From: Ambrosia x helenae
Taxonomy: Eukaryota; Streptophyta; Magnoliopsida; Asterales; Asteraceae
Direction: 5' to 3'
Assembly (NCBI GenBank): GCA_030844895.1
Contig: CM061232.1
Location: 87,547,769 to 87,611,768, forward strand
Length of the DNA: 64,000 bases
Part shown: positions 46,096-57,700 of the stretch, one piece after another
Numbering within the stretch: position 1 is the first letter of the stretch
Layout of the letters: every line of letters starts with the position of its first letter
Notes under the pieces: model-generated
The model's input: only the letters and a program-made list of their open reading frames with translations
Told to the model about the DNA's origin: nothing
Database searches by the model: none
Made by a program: the position numbers and the translations under genes

Positions 46096-47149
46096 AAAAA
46101 AGTGTTTGGGTAATGGTTTGAAAATGAGTTTTTCTTCCTTGAAAAGAAGATAAGTTATAAGTTACAAATTATGACTTTTTTATTAAGGAAATAAGGAGGT
46201 GAAAAAGGAGATAAGTAGATAAGTTAGTTGGAGAGCCAAACATGCCCTGAGTCCAAGGCTGCAAAGGGAAGGCTCGTTATGGGCCGGGGGATGGCCCTAA
46301 GGTCACTCTGACGCTCAAATTAGTATTACCCATGATATATAAATGTAATAAGAGACAGAGCTCTAAAGGAAGGATGGGACCACCTACCTCCTTTGATGGA
46401 AACTCCTATAAGATTCTTTGGCTTTAACCCTAATGTGTCGTCTTATTACTGGGCTTATCAGATTTCGGCCCACTTATGTCCTTCAAACCTGTTAGGCCTG
46501 TAGTCCAATACTGAGGGTACGTCGTCAAGTCTCCAGTCTAGAAAATGTAGTCCAAGCTACATTGTGCTAGACTTATCTTGTACATTGTCTTTGATATATA
46601 TAGCCTTGTATTTGTCATTTAAAATAACAAGGTGACATCTTGAGTGGGGTACTATAATAGTTTGACTTTGTGACTTTTGTTTAGTCCCTTTCGTTTCACC
46701 ATTAGGTTAGGTAATGCGTCCGTTTAGAATTTATCTCTTGTGTTTGTTTTGGGATGTTATTCCCCGATGTTGCCAAGGCATGGAGGTCTCTTAGACCTAA
46801 CGTTTCAATATGTTTAAGTTATTATAGCTCTTTTCATGGGCCTGCTTTATAATTTGTTTAAGTTGTTAAGATTTCTATCGGTTTGTTTTGTAACTTGTTT
46901 AACTTGTTAAAGCTTTTCATGGCCTTGCTACATAGCTTGTTTAAGTTGTTGAGTAACGCGGTTTAAAGTGAATGTAAATTCTATTATATTTTGTTAGCTT
47001 TTTACTCTAGTTCAAGTCTTTAATTTATAAGCACGATAAAATATTTTTTTGGCGGCTAGCGCAGTTGGGAACTACTCAAGATATTGCATTCACACAAGTC
47101 ACATTCAATCCGCACAAGGCACAAACACAAGCCACTGAAGCACCACAGC
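46096..47149. other. Gene-free stretch
   Basis: A possible small MITE with GTGTTTGGGTAATGG (46102) and CCAAACATGCCCTGAG (46236). Nothing else recognised. Confidence 0.4.
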
Positions 47150-47268
47150 CACCACAATTACTTGCCAGATGGTTGTGGGCAGGCCAGGATTCGAACTCGT
47201 GACTAACCTGGTTAGGAATCCAGGTGGGTAAACCTTACCACCTCCATCTTAGACCACTGGACCAAGAC
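47150..47268 (-). mobile_element. tRNA-derived SINE, reverse strand
   Basis: A-box TGGTCCAGTGGTC (47252-47264) and B-box GAGTTCGAATCC (47187-47198), followed by a body with repeated CACAAG/CACCACA. Resembles the SINE at 16595 in its A box. No TSD identified. Confidence 0.55.
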
Positions 47269-47289
47269 ATGATCGGCAAATACTTATCA

Positions 47290-48337
47290 CTCTATACATC
47301 ACTAGGGCACATCATTGTGAGGGCAAGTGTACCCATCATTTTACAGTATAGTGATGGTAAAATACCAAGGTCATCGTTAATGTCTAGTCAATCCAAAAAG
47401 ATAGATTAATTTGTGGCTCATAAAATAAAATAAAAGAGGAAAAAAAAAGAATAGTTTTGTAAACAATGTTAAGAAAATGGGTGTTTAAGGTAGTTACAGC
47501 TTCTTGATGCTTTGTTAACTAAAAGTTACCATGGATCGCAAGAGCTCGTTTTTTAGGCGAAAAGCTGTATTTTATTAATGTCATTAAAGTTCTGGAGTTT
47601 TTTAAGGGACCTTTACACACTCAACCATTAGGTCGTTTTAAACCACAATGGTAACGCCAAATCGGGAGGGAAACTATATACCATTTGGGTTTAGTATTAA
47701 GTAAGAAAATAACCTAAGGGGTCTATTTCAACTAGCTTGTTAACTAAATCAACAAACAATTTAAACGCTGAGTTTTAGTATTAAAAAATTCTTGCTTTTA
47801 AAGTTGTCATCCCTTTAAATTGTTACACTTTTAATTCTTGGTAGGTCCAGTCCTTTTGTGTTTTGATCTTATCTCCTCACCAAGGAAAGAGCTTCCAAAC
47901 CAAAAGTCTCATACCAAAATCTCTAAACCACTTTCGAGGCATTAACCTGTTTTGACTCTACATAGACATTGAGAATGTGAATGTTCCATGTTAGGGCACA
48001 AGATTTATAGTTAGTTTTTAAGGGTGTTGGACAAGACCTCGATGCTTTGTATTATTGGCGACACCAATGTCTCACTCACTTTTAATATGAAACCTCTTAC
48101 TTAAAATCATTAATACACATACGTCTCTTGACGATCCATGACTCGTTTTAGTTAAATCCTCTTTAAGAGGCATATCTTCCCAAACACCCACAAAAAATTT
48201 AGCCAAATTGAATGTATTTTATTAATGATCAAAGCCTATAAGATATTACATTTTTAGCTTTGAAGAGTTCTCATATGAGTACATTAAGCGTGTTGAATAA
48301 TAATGGCTTCATACTATTGAAAATGAGGCAACCCATT
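47290..48337. other. Probable gypsy LTR remnant, no gene
   Basis: GGGCAAGTGTACCCATC..GTATAGTGATGGTAAAATACC at 47321-47371 is the type of sequence found at gypsy (Tat/Athila) LTR 3' ends. The remainder is degraded. No supported ORF. Confidence 0.35.
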
Positions 48338-48720
48338 TGTGACACCCGGCAAATTCTGGTTAACAACGTTGTATAGATAAAAGTCTACCTTAGCGAGTCA
48401 CGCGTATATTGTACTTAGCTGGGTTAGTTAAGTCGGGTTATGGTTCGGGAACTATCGGTTTAGTCTAGAGGATCATTGGATGTTGGTCTAGAGGTTCATT
48501 AGATGTCGGTCCTTAACCAAGTGTACAAACGGTGACGATCGGTAGGATCGTCAGGACATACGGAACATACGAGTCTCGAGTCCCGGGAATTGGTGAACGA
48601 GTGTGAATATGTGTATTTACTTGTGTTATGTGTTTACAATCATTATGTGACTTGTCGGTACGTTAATATGTGTTAACATATGTTAAAACGGGGTTTAACG
48701 CGCAAAACACACGAAACTAA

Positions 48721-48866
48721 CCCCTATAGGCGATTAGGAAGCCTAATCGCCCATAGGGGAGGCGAGTAGGCAACATATGGGGCGATTGGGTGGCTAATCG
48801 TGTGAAGGTATAGGCGATTAGGCCTAATCGTGTGAACCTTCATGCGATTAGCATTCCTAATCGCGT
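48721..48866. repeat. Hairpin array A (GCGATTAG/CTAATCGC)
   Basis: Four hairpins. The first has 18-nt arms (48721-48738, 48742-48759; 17 pairs) around AAG. Others centre on CGATTGG/CTAATCG (48783), CGATTAGG/CCTAATCG (48814-48830) and ATGCGATTAG/CTAATCGCGT (48842-48866). Confidence 0.92.
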
Positions 48867-49537
48867 ATAAGAGCTGCACAATCGCTAGTTACGGGCTGGA
48901 CGACTAAAAACGACTATAAATACCATACTTAACCTCCTAAACTTCATTATACAAACCCTAGTCGTCCCATAACCCGCCCCAACACATAAACAACCTCTAG
49001 AAGGCGATTTTTGATCAAAACACAAGGTTTCAAGCTTGAATCATCATTCTTTCATAATCCTAAGGTTTGGTTTTCATCCATAAATCTTTATAAACGTTTT
49101 TAATCAATCCCTAATGGTCCAGACCTGTTCTTAAACGAAAAAGCTTTCTGGAAATCGTTAATAAGGGTTGTTAATCGGATTATAACTAATATACATGCGT
49201 TATGGGTGTGTATGATTAGAAAGCTAGGATTTTTATGATTCATGATGATGGATTGATATGTTATTATGTTAGATCAGAATTGATATTGATAGTATGATGA
49301 TAGAAATCTCAGTAATTGGATATTAGGGTTATGATTACGCGTGTTAGTTTGATGTTGCATGCTATGTGAATGGTGTTTGGATTACTTGGTTGCATGCAGG
49401 ACTGATTATACGAGGTTAAACAAAGGATTTTGGGTTAAACATGTTTAGGATAGTGTTTGGGATGATATTGGGTAGTTACACACGTTCTGGATCTGATTTG
49501 GAGCGTTAAACGCGCGAAAAACCGGAGCAGCAAGGTT

Positions 49538-49688
49538 ACAGGCGAGTAGCCTTGCTAATCGCCTGTGTTATAGGCGAGTAGGGTGCTAATCGCCTATAAC
49601 TCACGCGATTAGGCCTACTCGTGTGACTTCAGGGGCGATTAGCCCTAGTCGTGTGATCATTCATGCGATTAGCCTCCCTAATCGCGTG
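49538..49688. repeat. Hairpin array B (GCGATTAG/CTAATCGC)
   Basis: Five hairpins in a row: 49538-49566 (13-nt arms, 12 pairs), 49568-49599 (14-nt arms, 13 pairs), 49601-49626, 49633-49653, 49662-49688. The core is shared, but outer arm bases differ between units and change on both sides together. Confidence 0.92.
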
Positions 49689-50854
49689 TACTGCTGCTGT
49701 AAGTATAAATTAGCATTCCGAGACCCGATATGACATGTAATAACATGCTAGGAACCTCGTAACATATATGATAACTTGGTAACATATGTTTGGATGTAAT
49801 TCGGTGATACGTGAACTATGTGCTATAACTTGTTGTGCGTTAACGTATGTTAAGTGTGATTGCATGATTGTCTGTTTAAGAGCGTAAACATAACACGGGG
49901 AGTCTCGGGTCACCAATGGGATGTCGAGTCTTGTACTTTGGGTCAGTTAAACAGTCACGGTGTTTTCAAACGAACTTGGTTATGGTCTGGACATCTAGGG
50001 ACTAATTAACCTGCGGGTTATTAGTCTAAGTACTTGTAACTGTCATATGTTAGGTCGCCGCTTTACGGGACTAGCATAGCAGCTGAGTTTACTCGGGTTA
50101 AGGAGTAACGCAACTTAAGGTGAGTTTACGGCCCCTCTTTTAAACTGGTTTTACATTTTCGGGGGAGAAAACATGTGTTAAAACGATTATGTGGTAACTA
50201 CTGTCATACTATGGGTTTCTATTGTGTACTACACGATCTTTGGAAGTCCCGGGGGGAACCATGAATGTGCGGGTTTGCACAACGGGGAAATGTGAATAGC
50301 GCTATTGGGAGTGACCAACCCCGCTCGTCGGCTTGGAGGGCCGGGCGAGTGCATATTGTCTCAAACAGGAACAACATGAACAATTGGTACTTTTCGGGCA
50401 TAACATCTGGTATTCGAGTTAGTAATGGTTTTCCAATCGTGGTAGTAACAAAACGTACGCCTAGCTAGCGTATACTGGTTTTCGATTTGTTATAGTATGG
50501 ACAGGTGGACTTGGTACTTGGATACAAAACCTGTAAACTCACCAGCATTTTTGTGCTGACGTAAACTTTTACATGTTTTCTCAGGTCGCTAAGGTAGCAT
50601 GACTGGACTAGGGCGCACGCGTCTGCACGGCGTCTAACTAGGGTTGCATGGTCTTATGAACTTTGAACTATTGTTTCATTATTGAGATACTGTTTTTGAA
50701 TAAGCTTCCGCTGTAAACGGGATTTTTAAACTATGTTTTGAAATTGCATTTATATTCATTTAGATTGTTTATTGTGATCGTTGGTTTGGATCCTGGTTTG
50801 TCATGCGCCTCGCGGTAAAACTCCGCAAGTGGATTTTGAGGGTGTGACACCATT

Positions 50855-51698
50855 AAAGGGGATTCTTCCTTCTTTCAGGAAGGAGCTAAATGTGTGGCCT
50901 TCAGATGAAGATTTTTCCTTCTTTAGAGAAGGAACTTGTAGGATCGACACAAGATTTGATGATACGATGCGCGTATGATCGAGTCCAAAGGCGGAATCAA
51001 TGGACCAATTGTTGTTAGAGATGAGATGTGATTAAGGAAAAGTTTTCAACAACAACGAAACATGTTTGCGATATGATCATCAAGATTTAAAACATGAAAA
51101 AAACCAAAATCATACAAAACGTGATTAAGATACAACGGTTGTTTAAACTACTAAATACTATTGTTTTTACCCGTTGGTTTACAAATACTAACATATCATC
51201 ACATCGATGCTTCAAGATCAGATCCAAACTAAATAAAGTATAAAGATCATACCATAAGAAAGCATGGATTATGATGGATTGGATGATGATATCGGATCAA
51301 GATCGCCTCCAAAGCTTGTTAGTAGGCTTCTCAGCCGTCCAAAACTTTAGAAAATCGCCCAAGATCGTCCCAAAAATACCCAATACTGAATACAAGGGTT
51401 TAGAATGAGTTTTAAAGGGTCTGTAATAGGTGAACGGTCATTTACTTTGACACGTGGCTGATTACGTTGTTTTCCGCAATCCGGACTTTGAGAAATGCTA
51501 TGTAAAATATCTTGGCTAGGTGAACGGCCGTTCAGATAGCCCGAACGGTCGTTCGGATGGGCACAGCCTTCCGTTTCGCGCAAAAACCTTTGTTTTCTAT
51601 CGGGTTTGCTTTCTGGACACCGTTTAAGACCTGTAATCATAAAGATACCCAAATAAGTACCAATTCATCATGTATAAGGTCAAAAACATATATAAACG
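50855..51698. other. Gene-free stretch with short palindromes
   Basis: CTTCCTTCTTTCAGGAAGG (50866) and TTCCTTCTTTAGAGAAGGAA (50916) are imperfect hairpins. TGAACGGCCGTTCA (51521-51534) and CCGAACGGTCGTTCGG (51541-51556) are perfect ones. No gene; probably part of an undefined repeat. Confidence 0.5.
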
Positions 51699-52110
51699 GG
51701 AGTTGTGACATCTGTCACCTTAATTTTTATTATTTATACAAATCTAGTCCTCAATTATTTTTTATTTACATTTTGAGTGAATAAATGTAAATAAAAAAAC
51801 AAAATCGATAATATTATGACTACTCTTTAGCGAATTTAGTGCTTCGTAAAACTAACCAAATGATTATCGTTATATTCTAATCACTTAACCATACTTGTCA
51901 TTTTGTGTAAAAATAATAAAAAATAACAATATGCATTATATCTAATAACGTAGAAATATTCATTTGATTAACGAGACATGTCATTAGAATTGACTTTGAT
52001 TTATGAAAATTATTTAACTAACTTTATCAAAACTGAATTTTGTATTCAATTGTGTTGGACAGTTACAATAGAAATTTTTATGACTATTAAATATAATAAT
52101 AATAATAATA

Positions 52111-52335
52111 AGAGTAAATTCCTTTTTGAGTCCCTGAGTTTTGTTGATTTTAACTACTTGAGTCCAACATTTTCATTTTTAACATTCTGAATCCTAGTGT
52201 TTTAAGTTTGTTATGGTTTGAGTCCAATTTTCTAACGTCGTTAACCAAGTCAGTTAACTATAAGGGTATCTCCGTCATTTTACACATAGGTACAACTCTG
52301 TAATGCATAAGGTATAACGTACAAGTCTTTAATGC

Positions 52336-52370
<35 letters not shown>

Positions 52371-52782
52371 GTTCTCTCTCACACACACACCAGCCTCACC
52401 ATTAACCACCACCTTTCCACCGCCATTAGTATCACAGGACAACCACCCACCACCACCCACCTCCCACCACACTACACCACATCCATCTTAACCCTAACCC
52501 CCAAATCCACCACCACCGCTGCACCACAACCACCCACCTCCAACCAAACCGCAAATCAGACCTGAACCTGTTGAACCACCATCACCGTCATGTCATCCCT
52601 AACCCCATCACCGTCAAACCCTAACCCCCAAATTAATTTCACCCACCACACCCATCATCGTTCCACCACAACCACCCAGTCAACCACCCACAGTCAACGC
52701 CAAAACCCAAACAATCGGTCAATATAGATCCAGCCTCCATCTTCTACCAACTGTACATATTTGCACCAGAGATTTACAGATC

Positions 52783-52828
<46 letters not shown>

Positions 52829-53341
52829 CACATCCGGCCGACCTTTCTTCTCCGGCGAATCATGCTTACGAACAGAGGTTGTGTCAGGTGGTAGGATTTC
52901 GGTGGTGGCACTGGTAATCGGAGATGGATGTGGGGTTAGTTTTATTTATTGTTGATGGAATCTAAGTTGCTGATTCTGCCACCCTCACGCATACATAACC
53001 AGCAAAATACGAAATGTAAATATTACGGAATAAAAAAATATATTAGCGATCAAACGTCATCACCAGATTGAGCATCGTTTTAATATATGTGAACATTAAT
53101 GAATTTGTGTGTGTATATATAATATTATAACAAAGTATAATATTTAATAATATTTATTTTTAATTGTAGGGATACTTTGGTCATTTCACAAATATTAACA
53201 GACAAAATCTAACAGAGTTAGTAATTTGGACTCAAATGGTTATAGAATTATCAACCAGGCACTCAGAATGTTAAAAATGAAAATGTTGGACTCAAGTAGT
53301 TAAAATCAACAAAACTCAGGGACTCAAAAAGGAATTTACTC

Positions 53342-53342
<1 letters not shown>
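52111..53342. mobile_element. Non-autonomous MULE-type element with long TIRs
   Basis: 1232 bp. AGAGTAAATTCCTTTTTGAG.. at the left is the inverse of ..CTCAAAAAGGAATTTACTCT at the right; inverted similarity extends about 165 bp (to about 52280 and from about 53168). Flanks are AAT repeats, so the expected 9-bp duplication cannot be told from the microsatellite. Interior: (AAT)n 52337-52368, a Pro/Thr-coding CCACC-rich block (52380-52700), (GA)n 52782-52822. No transposase. The CCACC block could be captured host sequence. Confidence 0.75.
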
Positions 53343-53375
<33 letters not shown>

Positions 53376-54233
53376 GACAGTAACATAAATATTAATATTA
53401 GTGTTAATATTGATGATAATAAATAAGAATTAAATGCTATATGTTTTGTTCAAACATAAATTTATTTAATCAATCTATCTATATAATAAATCAATACACT
53501 CGGGTTGAATCCTACCCTTAGAGAGTGTCTCCTTGGATCCAATTGAGAAATGGAGCTCCAACTTTTACACTATATAAACCGTTTTTATATTTTTTTTTTC
53601 ATTCTCCAAAACACAACTCTCCAATTCTTCCTAAGAAAGTTTTCTATCAACCTCCTTCATTTTGCATAATCTTTTGATACTCCAAAACCGACTCAACATC
53701 TTCAATCGGATTTCGCCATTCAATTTTATCAAGGTAATGATCGATCCTATTGTTCTAACGTTGATTCATTATTATGTTTCACTTCATTTTTATTCTTAAC
53801 GTTATTATTGTTATGTCAACATCCGGATGTTTTCATAATACTTTATATTTGGTCGAAGATAAACAACAATTCTGGGTTAGTATTCGATTTGGGTATAAAA
53901 ATGAGAAATAATCCTAAAGATGCGTTTCTTTAGGATTATCTGGGTTAGTATTCGATTAGGGATAAAAACACTTCTGTTTTCATAATACTTTGTATTTACC
54001 CAGAATTGTTGTTGGGTATAAAAATGAGTAATAATCCTAATTTCTTTCCAATAATAATGATTTAATATTCGTTTAAAAAACAATCGGATGTTGACCGATT
54101 TTAAATATCAATTTTTTTATTTCAAGTTTATCAACGTTTACAATAGTTGATGAAGATTCAACTCATTTCGAAGCTTTTTTTTTCATTTTCCAAAAAACAG
54201 GATTTCGATCCAAACACACAAACGCTTATCACA

Positions 54234-57200
54234 ATGGATCTCAATTCTTCAAGGTTTTGCATGACCCTTCGTCAACAGTTTTGGTATGTTTTTTTTTTTT
54301 TTTTTGTATTCATATGCCTATTTAATTTTAGAAAATGGTTCTTTCATTTTTAATGTTGTTTTTTAAGTGCCTTTCCAGACTACGCCGAAGGCCATGAATA
54401 AATTTATGTTGTCTGAAAACATACATAACAGTGATGTTATAGTGGCCACATACGAAGGAAAGTAAAAGTTTTTACATTTATCGGTCAACAATATTAAAAT
54501 GAAAGTCGTAATATTATTAATATCTATGAAAATTATTTTGAATATATTATATAATTTAGGAAACTGTTAAATAGATTTAAATTATATTTATTATTAAAAA
54601 AATAAATTTAAATTATATTTATTAAATGCATTTAAATGAGATTCAATTTAAAAGAATAGATTCATGTTTTCAAATTTTTATTTACCAAAATTATTGCATG
54701 ATTTATTCTGTTATCATTAATTAAGTTTTTTATATAATTTTTGAATAATTTTTGATTATTCTGTTATCATGATTTATTAAGATTTTTATTTAAATTTTGT
54801 TATTGACATTAAAATATTCCTTTTTTAAATTTACGAAATATAGTAAATGATGTTACTTATTCGCAGAAATGAATGTAATCATTTCAGTTGACCATCATTA
54901 AATTGTTAATAAATGCTAAGCAAAATAATCATTCAATTGGCAGTAAAATAGTAAATGGTAATGATTCGATTGGCAATAAAATGTTAATTTGTAGATATTA
55001 ATGTACTCATTCACATTAATTCTCATTCTATTGTCAATAAATGCATACTAGCGAAAACATTAATTCATTTAGTCAACAAATTAGTAAATGATTTAATTTT
55101 TTAATTTAAATTTTGTCAACATTTTCATATGATAAAGTCGAAAAATTTGTTAATGATTAATATAACTTAAATTTGGTCTCTAAAAACATACACAACAATG
55201 TCGTTACAGTGGCCACATACAAAGGACAATCTTGGTTGGTTTTATTAGAATTGATAGATGATGTATTTTGTTGTTTTACATATACATTAGTATTCAATCC
55301 TACATTCCATATTCGGAGCATAATATTAGACCAATTTTAATTTCATTAATTCTGAATTATTGTTATATATTTACATTAATAAAGTTGACCGAATTTAATG
55401 TCATTTAATTTGAAATTTAAATCTTAATGATTGTTATCAATTTACATTAATAATATTTTGACCCAATTTAATATTATTTATTACTATCTTTTAATAATTG
55501 ACCGAATTTATAGTAACATTGATACGAATTTAAGTTTACCATAATAAGCCTTATTTATTATATAGATGTTAGTTATATTATTTTTGTAAAGTTTGTATAA
55601 AAAAATAAATGAATATTTTCGGTAATCATTTAAACATACTACTTTGTATTTACCCATACAAAGGACAATCTTGGTTGGTTTTAATTCATTTAGTCAACAA
55701 ATTAGTAAATGATTTAATTTTTTAATTTAAATTTTGTCAACATTTTCATATGATAAAGTCGAAAAATTTGTTAATGATTAATATAACTTAAATTTGGTCT
55801 CTAAAAACATACACAACAATGTTGTTACAGTGGCCACATACAAAGGACAATCTTGGTTGGTTTTATTAGAATTGATAGATGATGTATTTTGTTGTTTTAC
55901 ATATACATTAGTATTCAATCCTAAATTCCATATTCAGAGCATAATATTAGACCAATTTTAATTTCATTAATTCTGAATTATTGTTATTTATTTACATTAA
56001 TAAAGTTGACCGAATTTAATGTCATTTAATTTGAAATTTGAATCTTAATGATTGTTATCAATTTACATTAATAATATTTTGACCCAATTTAATATTATTT
56101 ATTACTATCTTTTAATAATTGACCGAATTTATAGTAACATTAATACGAATTTAATTTTACCATAATAAGCATTATTTATTATATAGATAGATGTTAGTTA
56201 TATTATTTTTGTAAAGTTTGTATAAAAAAATAAATGAATATTTTCGGTAATCATTTAAACATACTTACAAAAATATATTTCAGGATAAATGTAAGCATAA
56301 CATTGACAAACCTAGCGACAATTACCTATGTTTTTAAATTTGATTGAAATAAAGTTGGCAATTACCTAATATATACACCATATGTAAATTAATAGTAAAT
56401 TAAATTTAAGTTTAGTCAACAATATATATCGTATTTAAATTAATAATAATAACATTATTAATTTCAATTAATGATATTTAATAACCTTAAACACAATTTT
56501 GTTATACATTGTTTATATAAATACAAAAAAATAACAAATTAAAACCATAATTATTATTAATATGAAATTGATTAAATTGATTAAATTAATACGAGATTTT
56601 TTAATCTCTAATTCGTCTAATTGATTAAATTATACGAATGATAATATTGATTAAATTATAATTGATTAAATTGATTTCGTATAATTGATCAAATTTATAG
56701 TTTACCATAATAAAACGTATTAATTCTTTTGTATAAATGATTGATTATGAATCAATTTGACCCGAACTTTAGGATTACCATAATTGACTGAATTTAATGT
56801 TATTTATTACGATTTTTTAATCTCATTAATTTATATTACTATTAATACGAAATTGACTAAATTATACGAATTGATTAAATTAATACGAGTTTTTCTAATC
56901 TCTGCTTTCGTATAATTAATTAAATTATACGAATGATAATATTGATTAAATTATAATTGATTAAATTGATTTCGTATAATTGATCAAATTTATGGTTTAC
57001 CATAATAAAACGTATTAATTTTTTTTATGAATTATTGATTTATTATCAATCATTCCCGAATTTTAGGATTACCATAATTGACCGAATTTAATGTTATTTA
57101 TTATGATTTTTTAATCTCATTAATTTATATTACTATTAATACGAAATTGATTAAATTATACGAATTGATTAAATTAATACGAGATTTTTTAATCTATAAT

Positions 57201-57700
57201 CAATTATACGAATGATAATATTGATTAAATTATAATTGATTAAATTGATTTCGTATAATTGATCAAATTTATGGTTACCATAATAGCTCTCATTTATTTT
57301 TATTTTTTTCTTATTTAATTCTTATTACTCTACAGATAATTCCTAATACGATTGCTAAATTGGCAAACTTAAATTAATCAATGAAGATAAAGATTAAATT
57401 TACAGATGGGTACGCGTGGTCTGTGTCGGTGCGTGTTGAAATTTCTGCTAAAGTCGCTAGGTTTGTTATTCAATTATTAAACATTATGTTTACAGTATTC
57501 TTATTTTATAATTAGGTAGACATTCTAAATTTACTATACACAATGCTTTTGTAAAGGTTTACTGTGATTGGATGGCCTGATTTGCTTCAATCAGAAGATA
57601 TTTCCATTGGCGAATATTGTGTCTTTAAATGGTATTCAATCCAACACAGGCTATTTGTTACTAAGATTGCAGCACAAAAAGTCATTGATTTTAAAATTTA
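54234..57700 (+). pseudogene. B3-domain-like gene remnant in the Helitron
   Basis: Scattered exon-like blocks in order: ATG 54234 (MDLNSSRFCMTLRQQF) up to a GTATG donor; 54384-54467 (TPKAMNKFMLSENIHNSDVIVATYEGK), like the start of a plant B3 DNA-binding domain; two copies of VATYKGQSWLVLLE after a TTACAG acceptor (55215, 55836); 57400-57470 (GYAWSVSVRVEISAKVARF); 57555-57690 (FTVIGWPDLLQSEDISIGEYCVFKWYSI). Joining frames do not match cleanly, so I call it a decayed REM/B3-like gene. Whether captured or native to the Helitron family is unknown. Confidence 0.45.
55063..56270 (+). repeat. Tandem duplication, period 621 bp
   Basis: 55063-55650 and 55684-56270 align with few differences (about 97% by eye), including the B3-like exon. 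The junction (55651-55683) repeats CATACAAAGGACAATCTTGG, a piece of the exon. Confidence 0.88.

Larger units (their letters stand above)
48338..50849 (+). mobile_element. Solo LTR with hairpin arrays, TSD CCATT
   Basis: A 2512-bp LTR from TGTGACACCCGGC to GAGGGTGTGACA, flanked by perfect CCATT (48333-48337, 50850-50854). No internal region: solo LTR. CACCAGCATTTTTGTGCTGACG..TTTTACATGTTTTCTCAGGT near 50541-50586 corresponds to CACCAACATTTCATATGTTGAC..TACATGTTTCAGGT in the LARD LTR, so it is a distant Tekay relative in + orientation. Two hairpin arrays (48721-48866, 49538-49688). Confidence 0.87.

Noticed and set aside
52332..52565. Thr/Pro-rich ORF
   Set aside because: Translation of (AAT)n and CCACC-rich low-complexity DNA in a non-autonomous element.
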